A DNA stretch of 64,000 nucleotides from Cymodocea nodosa (Eukaryota > Streptophyta > Magnoliopsida > Alismatales > Cymodoceaceae): NCBI GenBank assembly GCA_036874045.1, contig CM072337.1:5828001-5892000 (forward strand), in the 5' to 3' direction. The notes below the pieces were generated by a model, which saw only the letters and a program-made list of their open reading frames with translations, did no database searches and had not been told where the DNA came from. Of the stretch, positions 45,432 through 56,445 are shown one piece after another. The number at the start of each line of letters is the position of its first letter. The first letter of the stretch is position 1. Position numbers and translations under genes: made by a program.

Positions 45432-46503
45432 TTTTTGTTCCCTTTTCTAGTACATCAATCCTTAAGAAATTTAGCACAAGGTGGCATTTTCTACAATAAA
45501 TCTAACAAAGGAATGTTAACCTGTACTTTTTCAAAAAATTTCTAATTTTTTCTTGTTTTTCAGGAAATATTTGTTTTAATCTTTCAAGATAGGGCGCTAA
45601 TGATTGTGATTTAAAAGATTCTTTTTCTTTCGTTTCATTCTTTTGATCATTTTTAGTTTCATTTTCAAATTTAGATTTTTCTTCATTGATTTCTAAGTTT
45701 TCAGACATTTCATGTTCTTTTTCATTTTGATTTTTGTTCTTACTTATCTCTATTTTGTTTTCTTTTTGAGTTCTTGGTGGCACATAAGTTTTAGATCTTA
45801 ATGTTATACATACATCTTCTAGATTTTCATTACTTTTATGATGTTCTTGTATTACCATTTCATTTTTATGATTTTGATTTTTAATTATTTCCAAATTTTC
45901 TTCTATTAAATTACATTTATCAATTCCTATTTTATTAGTATTTTCTTTTATCTTTATGTTTTACAGATTATGCAAATCTTCAATATTGAAATTTTCATTT
46001 GTGTTCTCAAGTTGCATAACTTGAAATTTCATTGTAAATTCATCTAGTGCTTTTAGCTTTCTTTTCAGATCATCTAATCTCATTGCATTCAATTTTTGAT
46101 CAATTTTCATTATGGTTTTCTTAGTTTCATAGATGATATCAATTTTAGATTCTGAATAATTTTCCTTATAGTTTATTTGGTTGACTTCTTGTTGATAATA
46201 CATGTACTGTTCTAGTTTGTCTAAGTTTTATTCTAAACTGTGCTCAAGTCTATCATACCCATCACAAACTTCCTTATCACTTGACATATTACTTGTTCTA
46301 AATTGACTATTAGTTGAGTAAACTATAGGATTCTCATACTCAGTTCTATTATATTGGATATAATTCATTTGTTGTTCATGTGATCTAACCATTTGCAATC
46401 ATCTCAATTTCAAATAATCAATAATGTCATGATCTTCTAAATTACAAAATTCACATATGCTAACTACAGGTTTCAGCAATCTTTAAGCATAAGCATATGC
46501 CAT
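45432..46503 (-). pseudogene. 5' gag ORF of E5, zinc knuckle without capsid
   Basis: ATG at 46503 about 75 bp after the PBS: MAYAYA-stop-RLLKPVVS, then ICEFCNLEDHDIIDYLKLR, a CCHC knuckle whose last Cys reads Tyr (about 46413-46454). Then come coiled-coil stretches open at 46203-45961 (KIDIIYETKKTIMKIDQKLN; LKRKLKALDEFTMKFQVMQ) and 45894-45502 (ENLEDVCITLRSKTYVPPRT; SLAPYLERLKQIFPEKQEKI). CITLRS and PYLERL match the Athila gag C-terminus (ITLRSGK; P-PERL). There is no FELKS/LPxFHGLxxED capsid region before the knuckle, although that region opens canonical Athila gag. E1 shares this absence. Confidence 0.75.
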
Positions 46504-46574
46504 ATTCTCAATTATAAAAAAAACACACAATACTCCTATTAAAACAAAACAACACTACACTTGCTTAACTTTTC

Positions 46575-46590
46575 CAATCTCTAGCAACGA
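46575..46590 (-). other. Primer-binding-site-like sequence of E5
   Basis: Minus strand TCGTTGCTAGAGATTGG directly after the LTR end CTAACA. It resembles the Athila/Tat PBS core (GCCGTTGCCGGGGATT) with substitutions. Confidence 0.6.
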
Positions 46591-48606
46591 TGTTAGAAAA
46601 ACTTGTTTGGTTTATTTTGTTTACTTATATATTAATAATTTCTTTTAGAAGTAAACAAATAATTTTCACAAATTAGATATTAAATCTAATTTATTTTTAA
46701 CTACAAGTGCATAGTGTCTATTATATTTGTCTGTAAGTACAAGTCAATCCAACTGAGATTGAGTAAAAATTACATACTATTTTGATTTTTGTAACCAGAG
46801 TTTCATGTGTGTTAAATTATGCATTCCATTGACTTACTACTAACTCAACGGACTTAGTTTGTGGAGTTATAGTTAACTCAACAGACTATCCCCATAGACT
46901 TAAGTTAACTCCACGAGCCTAACTAGTAATTTCCAATTAAGTTTTTGCTATTCATAGAGGAATTCGACCATCCATTGGGTGATTCCACAGAATGTAAATA
47001 ACATCAATTAAGCTTTTAATGTTAGTTAATCTGATATTTATCATTAATCAACACTAACATTCAGATATTTCAAACAATAACCATAAGGTTTTGGGTATTT
47101 TGCACAAATCAATTTCAATAATCACTAAAACTATTTCCTATGTTTTGAATCAAATAAATACAATACATTCACAATAATGACAATAATAACATTAATCACA
47201 ATACAAAACAAATAATACAACACATAAATGCTAACTATAAACAAGATAATTAGTTTTGTTTTTAGGATTTTTGTTTTGATATGTTCCTAAAGATAAAGGA
47301 AAGGTGAAATGTAGAAATTCTCTATTAATAGTAAAAACTTCTATCACTACATGCGACGCGATTACACCACTGAAAACTTAATCACTTACAATCATGCCTC
47401 CTCTCCCTATAGAATCGTAAATTGAGACTTGTAAGTTGATCACCTCTTCAGTATATTGGCATCAACCCGAAACCAAAGGTAGAAACTTTACGATCTCTTA
47501 AGAGATGAGTTAGCGCTTGGTGAAAATTGCTTCCCTTCCTATGACATGATCACTCCTCATAGTGGTTGTCAGTCACCGTGTTTTGCTCAAAATCAACTTG
47601 ACATCCAAAAAGAATCCTCACAGACCTTCGATGGTTGGTGATTGGTGGTGGTGTTGTGGAGCTTCAGGGAATTTTAGATACTTCCTGTAGTTAGCGTGGT
47701 TCTCCACACTCTCTACACCTTTCTTTATTCTTCTCCTCTTCTTTTTATATTTCTTTTAGTAGTAACTACTTTTACCTAAATGATTGATTGGATTTTCTTC
47801 ATTTGTATCAACGACGATGATTTCTTCTTCATTCTACGATTTAAATCCTGCGTAATACATGCAATCATGGTTTTACTTCAAATTTCCTATTTCTGCAACT
47901 GCTTCACATTAAATATTAGAAAATAATTAGTCTATCAAGTTAGTGTAACTCAATGGACTTACTCCATTGACTTAACTATTAACTCAGCGAACTTCCTTTG
48001 TTGGGTAAAGCTTGACTCAATGAACTTGATATAAAATAATAATATAAAACATGTGCAACTCACATGACATAAAGAAATGCTTATAATTTAAAACAAGTTT
48101 CCAATGAAAAAATGATTTTTTAGATACTTACAACTGTAAGTATCTGAAACTTATATACATTTCGGATAGTTAGCATCCAACCTTCTAAAGGATAACTTAA
48201 GTCATGTTTTAAGGTCACGAGAAGTGTCCTACTGGAAACAAATATCACAGTTAAATTCAACATGTGCATATTCCTAACTTAACGAGTTTTTACAACTTTA
48301 AACTTGTAACTCAATAAACTTACCTTGTTGAGTTAACTGTAACTCAATGAGTTGTTACTATGCATTTGTACATGATAAATATATGCAAATAAAACATATC
48401 ATGCTTAACACTATAAAACCACACTTAAATCAGGTTTTCAATCTTCCATAAATGATATTTAATTAACGTTAATTCCTTGAAATTATGTACATTCTGTAAT
48501 TAAGGCATACAATCGTACAATTGTAACATAATAGCTTAATTCTCATATGATAAGTTAAATATTATGCAATTAACCATTACTTAACTATTAATATTATGTA
48601 CTTTTT
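46591..48606 (-). mobile_element. 5' LTR of Athila-like E5
   Basis: Runs from 48606 (missing about 12 terminal bases) down to TGTTAGAAAAACTTG at 46591, read on plus. TATA box at 47742-47749 (minus). Collinear with 54319-56427 and 12201-14213. Contains several GTTGAGTTA/TAACTCAA palindromes and the AATTTGTATT-GCAAGTGCATAGTGT block. It abuts the integrase of E6 at 48607, so E5 entered E6 there. Confidence 0.82.
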
Positions 48607-49596
48607 GAGATATCAACAAATAGGAAGTAAATCAAAGAGGAATATGATGCCTTTGAATCCTATTGTTGAGGTTGAAATCTTTGATGCGTGGGGAATAGAT
48701 TTTATGGGTCAATTTCCTACATCTAATCGGTTTAATTATATATTGTTGGGGGTGAATTATGTATCTAAGTAGATAGAAGCTATTCTTACAAAAATTAATG
48801 ACAATAAAGTGGTAATACATTTTATAAGAACTCATATAATTGCTAGATTTGGAATACCTAAAGCTATTATTAGTGATAGAGGAACTCATTTCTGTAATAA
48901 AAGTTTGAAGCCTTAATGAATAAATATTGAGTAAATTACAAAATTGCAATATCATATCATCTGCAAATAAGTAGACAAGTAGAAAGTACAAACAAACAAA
49001 TTAAGTTAATCTTAGAAAAAGTAGTAAACCCTACTAGAAAAGATTGGGTTAATAAACTAATAGATGCACTGTTGGCTTATAGAATAGCTTATAAAACAAG
49101 CCTAGGTATGCCACCTTTTAGAATAGTATATGGAAAAAGTTGTCACTTATTAGTTGAAATTAAACATAAAGCTTATTTGGCACTGAAAACTCTAAACATT
49201 AATTTAAATTAAGTTGTTAAAAATAGAAAGATACAATTAATTGAGTTAGAAGAATTTAGGAATGAAACTTATTCAAAAACTATAACAGAAAAAGAGAAGA
49301 TGAAGTTGTGGCAAGACAAGAAAATTATTCCAAAAACTTTTGAAATAAGACAAGAAGTATATTTTTACATGACTAGACTTCATAACCATTTAGAGAAATT
49401 AAGATCTAGATGAATTGGACCTTAGATAATTCGAAACATTTATTCCTATGGAGCTATTAAAATAGAAAATCCTAAAAATCAGAATATATTTAAAGTGAAT
49501 GGACAAAGACTTAGACCTATTTTGAAATTTTCAAAAAGTTCCTTTGGAATGATAGAAGAAATAAGAATAGAGGACTACTTAAGTCCTATTAAGTAA
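48607..49596 (+). pseudogene. Ty3 integrase of Athila-like E6
   Basis: Reads SKRNMMPLNPIVEVEIFDAW, GIDFMGQFPTSNRFNYILLG, VNYVSK-stop-IEAI, IIARFGIPKAIISDRGTHFC, then frameshifted YHPQTS/GQVEST-type sequence, NPTRKDWVNKLIDALLAYRI, AYKTSLGMPPFRIVYGKSCH and a C-terminal part GAIKIENPKNQNIFKVNGQR. Athila/Tat integrase. The first Asp (MDFMG-type GIDFMG) and the second (ISDRG) are kept; the third-acid region is frameshifted. The zinc-binding N-terminus is cut off by E5. Stops include TAG for Trp/Gln. The PTTP-like ORF follows in the same orientation, as in E5. Confidence 0.85.
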
Positions 49597-50389
49597 ATAT
49601 AAATATCTATAAGTCACAAAAAGAAATTTATATATTATTATTATTTTAATGGTTTAATCGAGAAAAGTCTTTGGTTTAACTAAAATAGATAATCTAAACT
49701 TGTAATTTGTTTGGTAAAACTGAGAGAAACCAAGAGTTTTACCAAAGTAGAGAAAAAGAGAAAAAAACTTATTATAAAAAGAAAAAAATTTCGGTAGCAC
49801 CAAAAGGATCCATTGGTCTGACCGAAGCTAAAAGAGAATTTTTATATATTAAGTAAAAGTGTCAATTTAATCGAAACATAGTAGCAGTTTAACGGAGTGT
49901 TTAAGAAAATTTTTTCAGTTCTACCGAGGAAGAACATGGTCTGACCGAAATTAAGAAAAGAGAAAAATCAAGAGTCGATCTGACCAGAGATTTTTCAATT
50001 TTGACTGAATAAAAATTATTATATTAGCATTATTTTATTAGTTATAACTTTATAGAAAGTCCATTGAGTTAAGCTTAACTCAATGAACTTACTCTATTGA
50101 GTCTAGGATAAGTCCATGAACTTACTCTATTGAGTTAACTATAACTTTACGAAGTACTAGAGGTTAATCCACAAACTAAGTCCATAGAGTTAACTATAAC
50201 TCCACGGACAGGTAAGTGAGAGTAGTGAAAGATTGCGTGGAAATAACCTGATTACCCGCCAAAAACTTAGAGTTTATTTAAACAAAAATTTAGGATTTGG
50301 GGCATTATCCATAGAAATCATTTAGTACTTAGAGTAGAAAAGATCAAGCCTATTCTGTTCCGTTCCATTTCATAACACCACGAAGAAGA
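49597..50389 (+). other. IN-PTTP spacer of E6
   Basis: Non-coding. 49650-49990 has paired GGTCTGACCGAA and TCAGTTCTACCGA-type motifs. 50055-50210 has TTGAGTTAAGCTTAACTCAA (a 20-base perfect palindrome) and similar. A weak TATA-like TTTATTTAAAC lies at 50276-50286. The same order of features is seen in E5. Confidence 0.6.
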
Positions 50390-52561
50390 AGGTGGTACAA
50401 AACTTGTGGGATTCAATTGACATGACAAGGTTCCTTAGAGAATCAGAAGAGTGGCATTCAAGGTAGAAAATCTGGAATACCACTAGAGAGAAGGAGCTAG
50501 AACAGGTAGAAGCGAACATTTTTCATTTTACAAAGAGACTTGTAGATTTGAATGTTAGAATACTTGCGATAATGGAAACAAGAATACGAGTGGCAATAGA
50601 GACAACTGTTAATAGGGAGAAAAGAATTAGACTTGATAATGAAGTTGCCTTAGAGCTCATCAAACGAAAGTCAAGACTATGGTTTGTAAGAATTATAGCT
50701 ATTCATGTGATGATTCAACAAAGGAAAGAATAAGAGAGAGAATAGATAGAAGCATCTGCAGCAGTCGGGACCTTCATATCAACCACAACAAGGAGATAAA
50801 GTTTTAATGGTAGGTCCAAGATCTAAAGAAGAGGAAAAAGAATTAGAAGAGTTAGTGAAACTCTAGAAAGATCAAGATGTTAATGAAGCCCTAGCATGAG
50901 TTAAAGCACTCATTCTATTTGACAGAATCTAGAAGAGAAAGATCCAAGAAAGAGTAAGAGTAAAATATAAAATCAAATTAGAACAACATCAAGCAACAAC
51001 TAGAGTACTAGTTGCTAAAGAATCTGAGTTTGGTCCTTCGAGACTAGTGAATATCAAAGAAGAGGAGCTAGTACCTATGGCTTGAGGGCCTAAAGAGCCC
51101 AGTTTTGTTGATTTAATATCAGATGAGGAGGAAGAAGAATAGGTACAATTAATTAGAAGAAGAAAAGGAAAAGAAATAGTGTTTGAGGCTTAAGAAGAAA
51201 TAAAAGTTGAGCCTGTAGTATTTACAGTAGGGCATAAAGAGCCCATTTTTGTAGATTTATTATCAGAAGAAGAAGAGCTAGTGTAGCAGTAGAGAGGAGA
51301 AGAAAAACAAGCTGAAAAGGAGCTACAGCCTGAAAAATTTAAAATAGAAAATATGGTAGAACTTGCTGTGCTCGAAACTCCATCCCAATTTGCAAGTGAT
51401 TCAGAAAAGATAGTAATAATGTAGATTGGTTGAGAGTAGGAAGAAGAAAGAGAAGAAGTTGAACAAAAAAACATAGAAATAGAAGAAAAGAATTCAACAG
51501 ATTCCACTAAAGAGGGAGAAACTCTTCAGCAATTTATGAAAAATTTAAAGGATAAGAGTGTGGAAAGTTCTACTAGCTCTCCACCATAATTAGGAATTGA
51601 AGGGCAGGAGTCTCCAAATGGATTTTCTTCTTAACAACAAGTTCAGCAATTCGAAGAAGAGAATAAAGAATAAACCCCATAGGAGAAACAAATTCAAATT
51701 CCTGACCCAACTAAAGCAACAATTCTGAATGTAATTTATTTCTAGAGTCATGAAGCATACAACAAATATCAAGAAATAAAGGGATATAATATTATTTATA
51801 GTAAGCCAGTAAATTAGACTAGAATGGAAGACATTAGAGAGTTATTTGAATTCCAAGGCCTACTAAATATATTTCCAATGACAAAAGGGCATGCAATTTA
51901 TGAAAACCTAGTGCCCTATTTTTATGCAAATCTAAGGGAAGTAGAAGGAACATTAACTTCAAATGTGGAGCAAGCTGATATTTAGATAACACATGAGCTT
52001 CTCCACAACTTATTTGGATTAATAAATGAAGGAATTGAAATTCTTAAAGAAACAACTGCAGTAGAGTGGACTGAACAAGAAATAAAATAGTGCATAGCCA
52101 GTGACTATTGTGTGTCATTACTTAATAGAATGAAGTACTTAAATGGAATGGCATACATGGTGGCAACTATACTAGTGAAGACTATTTATCAAAGACAATG
52201 TCACAATATAGAACTGAGTCAATTTGTAAAATGGGCCACATATATAGTTGTCAACAGAATTCAGGTGAATTGGTCAAAAGTAATAATCTCCAACCTCAAA
52301 GTAGTAAAGAAGAAATTATTTTATGGAGATTTGATTCCACTACTGATGGTGGAAGCTATTGATTTCACAAAATGGACATCAAAATGGATGAGATCTATGG
52401 CTATTTCAGTGAAAGAATACATAAATTATGTTTCTGCTACTACTACTAAGATTGTAGGACCTTCTAGAGAATCTGTATTAGCTATGGAACATATTAATCA
52501 ACTAGAACAACAATTAGAAAAACTCTAGAAAGAAGTAGATGAATTAAGAAATAGGGATTAA
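50390..52561 (+). pseudogene. PTTP-like ORF, full-length copy (E6)
   Basis: Longest copy, about 720 codons allowing for stops and shifts. N part: WDSIDMTRFLRESEEWHS, ETRIRVAIETTVNREKRI, LIKRKSRLWFV. Middle: acidic, Glu-rich repeats (51.0-51.6 kb), with VEPVVFTVGHKEPIFVDLLS. C part: SHEAYNKYQEIKGYNIIYS, MEDIRELFEFQGLL, ENLVPYFYANLREVEGTL, LLHNLFGLINEGIEIL, LNRMKYLNGMAYMVATIL, FVKWATYIVVNRIQVNW and a coiled-coil end INQLEQQLEKL (open 52112-52528). The motif order of the C part fits the 'putative plant transposon protein' family of Athila-type elements (recognised from memory). Role unknown. No signal peptide or membrane segment is evident, so 'env' would be a positional name only. Most stops are TAG where E5, E7 or context have Gln. 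Confidence 0.72.
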
Positions 52562-53123
52562 ATCTATTATTCATCTACCTATAATGTAAAATGCCAAATT
52601 GTATGTAATTTAGACAATTTATATATATGCTCTATGAGAATCAATATGTTTCTGAAATGTTATGATTGTGAATGACCAATTTAATTCAAAGTTCTATTGT
52701 AATTTGTTAAGTGTTAACTCAACGAAGTTAGTTTGTGGAGTTAACCTTAACTCCATGAAGTTAGTAATAGAATATATAGTCGCTCCGTTGAGTTAACTGT
52801 AACTCAACAAAGTTAGTCCATGAAGTTAGCAAATAGAAGCTTGAAGCTAGTCCATTGAGTTAGTTGTAACTCAACGAGGTTAGTTCATTAAGTAAAGAAC
52901 AGTAACCGAGGTCACTTCGCTGAGTTAACTGTAACTCAACGAAGTTAGTTCGTGGAGTTAGTTGAACAGTTATTCTTTTTTCCACGAACGAAACTTTGTA
53001 GGTTTAGCGGTTACTAAAATTTGAAAATTAGAAGTAGAACACATATCCATAAAAATAGGAACCATACTGCACATTACAAGACACATTCTTGCAATGAGAT
53101 TCATCTACATTATGGACATGTAT
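52562..53123 (+). other. PTTP-capsid spacer of E6 with palindromes
   Basis: No gene. 52705-52960 contains at least six GTTAACTCAACGAAGTTAG/ CGTTGAGTTA-type units; CTGAGTTAACTGTAACTCAA at 52919 onward is a hairpin. The rest, TAGAACACATATCCATAAAA through GACACATTCTTGCAATGAGA, is conserved in E7 at 61350-61440 and leads to the TATA box. No LTR ends or PBS are visible, so the capsid ORF does not simply start a new element here. Confidence 0.6.
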
Positions 53124-53131
53124 TATAAATA
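53124..53131 (+). promoter_or_regulatory. TATA box of the capsid unit (E6)
   Basis: TATAAATA in GGACATGTATTATAAATACA. E7 has the same box at 61336-61343 (minus) in GGACGTGCATTATAAATATA. It lies about 135 bp before the conserved splice donor in both copies. Confidence 0.65.
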
Positions 53132-53267
53132 CAAGAATAGAATGTTATTTACTGGTTACCAGCAATTGTGGAAAGATGAAAGAACTCATTGGGGGAATTG
53201 GAAGGAGAAGCAGTTACTTTAACTTTATACATTAACAATTATTTATTTAGAGTAAAGCTTCAAACTG

Positions 53268-53382
53268 GTATGTAATTAATTTTCTGCAATTTACTATATG
53301 TTAAGAGTTTATGAGAAAATTGACTCATTCTCCTAACACTAAATGATTAGTAAGAATACCTACACAAGATTATTCAACATAG
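53268..53382 (+). other. Candidate 5'-leader intron of the capsid unit (E6)
   Basis: Donor CAAACTG before GTATGTAATTAATTTTCTGC and acceptor TTATTCAACATAG before AAATG. E7 keeps both sites exactly (61204 to 61089, minus, 116 bp). The intron separates the TATA box from the capsid ATG, so it would lie in the 5' leader. Both ends match plant consensus; splicing is inferred. Confidence 0.5.
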
Positions 53383-53406
53383 AAATGTACTGAAATATTT
53401 TCTGAA

Positions 53407-54318
53407 ATGGACTTAAACAAAATCCTTAGGGGTGTGGCTAACCTTTCTTTAAAAGAAAATAAAGACATGGCTGCTCCAATAGAAAAACCATTAGGGGAAA
53501 TTCTATATCCTGAACTAGTTGATGAACCTTCATGTATTCGATTGCCAAACTTTGAGGGAGATAGGTTTGAATTGAAATCTAATTATATTAGTCAATTACC
53601 ACACTTTCATGGATTAGAAAGAGAATTTGCCTATTATTTCCTCAGAGAATTAATGAAGTTTGTCAAATGATGAAAATGTCAAACATGAGTATTGACACTA
53701 TCAAACATAGATATATCTCTTTTGCTTTAAAAGACAGCTAAGAGATAGTTATATACTCTATCGCTTGATTCAATTTCTGTATGGATTGAATTTTACTCTA
53801 TTTTTCTAGAAAAATATTATCTAACATATCAAACAATTAAAAGGAAAAAAAATATATTAATGTGTAGCCAAAAATAGAGAGAATCATTTTGGAAATATTT
53901 TGAACGATTTAAAGATTTACTAACTCAATGTTCACATCATGCAATGAGTAAAGCACAATTAGTAAGTATAATTTATGAAGGTATAGATACTTTAACTAAA
54001 TATTTATTAGAATCTACCTGTTAGAAAGGATTTTTGAAATTGTGTAGTAAAGAAGCTTGGGCTTACTTAGAAAATTTTACAAAAATAACTACTCAATGGG
54101 AAAATTTGGCTGAAGCTATTACAGATAAGAAAATATTACCTAAGGGAATGTATGAAATAAATTCGAATACAATGCTTAAAGTTAAATTAACTAAGTTAAC
54201 AAAGAAAATAGAAGAGTTATCATTAAATCAAAAACTAGCAGAAAAGAATGCAAATATTAATGACTTAGATGTTATTTATGCTAGAAACTAGAAAGATAAC
54301 TGTTAATTCTTACAACCC
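53407..54318 (+). pseudogene. Athila-type capsid gag, displaced downstream of PTTP (E6)
   Basis: ATG at 53407: MDLNKILRGVANLSLKENKD, then VDEPSCIRLPNFEGDRFELK, SNYISQLPHFHGLERE. A frameshift near 53650 gives EFNEVCQMMKMSNMS; then FALKD, ISVWIEFYSIFLEKYYL, and the open part 54034-54291 (LKLCSKEAWAYLENFTKITT, KVKLTKLTKKIEELSLNQKL). FELKS-x-LPxFHGLxxE and FALKDxAxxWLY are the capsid (Retrotrans_gag) signatures of Athila elements, which normally follow the 5' LTR. Here the ORF sits after IN and PTTP with its own TATA box and leader intron. It is cut at 54318 by the LTR of E7, inside the segment that in E7 reads NSYNPN-stop-RN. Confidence 0.82.
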
Positions 54319-56427
54319 TGTTTGAAGAAATTTGTTTATATATATTAATAAATTCTTTTAGGGTAAACAAACAACTTTTCACATAAATTAGATATTAAGT
54401 CTAATTTGTACTTTTAATTGCAAGTGCACAGTGTATATTGTATTTGTGTACAAGTACAAGTCGATCTCACAAAGATTGAGTAAGAATTAAGTATCATTTT
54501 GATTTTTATATTAGAGTTTATATGTGTTTAATTAAGCTCCTCTACTTTGATTTACAGTTAACTCAATGGATTTAGTTTGTGGAGTTATAGTTAACTTAAC
54601 GAACTATCCTCATGGACTTAAGTTAACTCTATGAACCTACCTAGTAACTTCCAGTTAAATGCTACTATTTATAGAGGAATTTGGCCATCCATTGGGCGAT
54701 TTTACAGAATGTAAATAACATTAATTAAGTTTTTTAATGTTAGTTAATCTGAGATTTATCATTAATCAACCCTAACATTCAGATATTTTGAATAGTAACC
54801 ATTAAGATTTTTTAGTATTCTATACGAATCAATTTCAATAATCTATAAAACTATTTTCTATTTTTTGAATCAACTAAACATAAAACATTTAGAATACTAA
54901 CAATGATAACATTAATCATGATACAAAACAAACAATACAACACATAAATACTAAATGTAGACACTAATAATTAGTTTTTTGGTATTTTTGTTTTGATACG
55001 TTCCTAAAGTTGAACGAAAGATGAAATGTAAAAATTCTCTATTGACACTAAAAACTTTCGTCATTACATGCGATGTGATTACAACATTGAAAACTTAATC
55101 ACTTACAATCTTGCCTCCTCTTCCTATAAAATCGTAAACCAAGACTTGTAAGTTGATCTCCTCTTTAGTATATTGACATCAACCTGAAATCAAGGCTAGA
55201 AGCTTTATGATCTCCTAAGATATGAGTTAGCGCTTAATGAAAATGACTTCCCTTCCTACGATGTGATCACTCCTCATAATGGTTGTCAGTCACCGTGTTT
55301 GGCTTAGAATCGACCCGACATCCAAAAAGTATCCTTGCAGACCTTTGATGGTTGGTGATTTTGGTGGTGTTGTGGAGCTTCAGGGAACTTCTAATGCTTC
55401 CTGCAGTTAGCGCAGTCCTCCACCTTCACACACACACTCTTCGTCTTTCTCCTCTTCTTTCATATTTCTTTCAGTAGTAATTGCTTCTGCCTAAATGATC
55501 GATTGGATTTCCTTCATTCATGTCAACGATGGTAATTTCTTCTTCATTCCATGAGTTAATTCCTACATGATACGTGCAATTGTGGTTTTCCTTCGAATTT
55601 CTTATTTCTGCAACTACTACAGTGGCATTTTAGAAAATAACTAGTCCATAGAGTTAGTGTAACTCAACGGACTTACTTTGTTGACTTAACTATAAAGCAC
55701 ATGCAATAAAGAAATAATTTATAAGCTTATAACACTAACATAATGTGTTACCTTAGTGTATATTTAAGTAACTCAACACATATAGTTATGCTAATTTAAC
55801 AAGTTAAATATGTGCAGCTCACATGACATAATAAAACATTTAATTTTACCACATGCATAATTCTAACTTAACGAGTTCAAACATTTTAAATAGTTACAAA
55901 CTATAAGTATCTAAAACTTATATGTAGTTCGGATAGTTATCACTTAACCTTTTGAAAGATAACTGAAGTTTCTAGATCACGACACGTGTCTTCAATAAGT
56001 TTTATGATAAAAAGGTATTTTGGATACTTGCAAACCTAACTATCCGATGCTTAGACACATTTTGAATAGTTAACATTTAACTTACCGAAAATCCACTTAA
56101 GTCATGTATTAAGGTTTCAACACGTGTACTTCAAGAAATAATAAAATATTCTTTAAGCGTTTAAAACATAACTGTTTGATACATAAAATGTAACTCTTCG
56201 AAGTAATAGATATTTCAGATACTTAGGAATTACAATGCCTATAACCCACCAACATTTCAAAAATGTACTTAATTAACACTAATTCCCTGAAATTATGTAG
56301 ATTCTTTCATTAAGGCATATAATCGTGCAATTATAACATAATGACTTAATTCTCAAATGATAAGCTAAATATTATGCAATTAAACATTATTTAACCGTTA
56401 ATATTATGCACTTTTTCATTCTAAATA
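54319..56427 (-). mobile_element. 3' LTR of Athila-like E7
   Basis: 2.1 kb. Read on plus it starts TGTTTGAAGAAATTTG at 54319 and ends CATTCTAAATA at 56427, next to the PPT. It lies in the E6 gag right after AACCC (54314-54318). In the uninterrupted E7 gag the same AACCC is followed by TAATTAG, so AACCC is the candidate 5-bp target duplication; the partner lies beyond 64000. The internal region lies to the right, so on the minus strand this is the 3' LTR. Confidence 0.85.
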
Positions 56428-56445
56428 CTTCCCCCATACTTAACT
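56428..56445 (-). other. Polypurine tract of E7 with upstream stem-loop
   Basis: Minus strand AGTTAAGTATGGGGGAAG directly before the LTR, preceded by the hairpin TTTGCTAATGGACTAGCAAA. L1 has the same pair (hairpin plus AAGTGTGGGGG). Confidence 0.8.

Noticed and set aside
48632..48991. 119-codon minus-strand ORF
   Set aside because: Antisense of the E6 integrase, which is clearly on the plus strand.
51190..51507. 105-codon Ser-rich minus-strand ORF
   Set aside because: Antisense shadow of the Glu-rich middle of the PTTP-like ORF (E/K codons read backwards give S/F).
50390..52561. Retroviral-type envelope gene at the env position
   Set aside because: No signal peptide, transmembrane segment or cleavage site is visible in any of the copies; the motifs fit the plant transposon-protein pattern instead.
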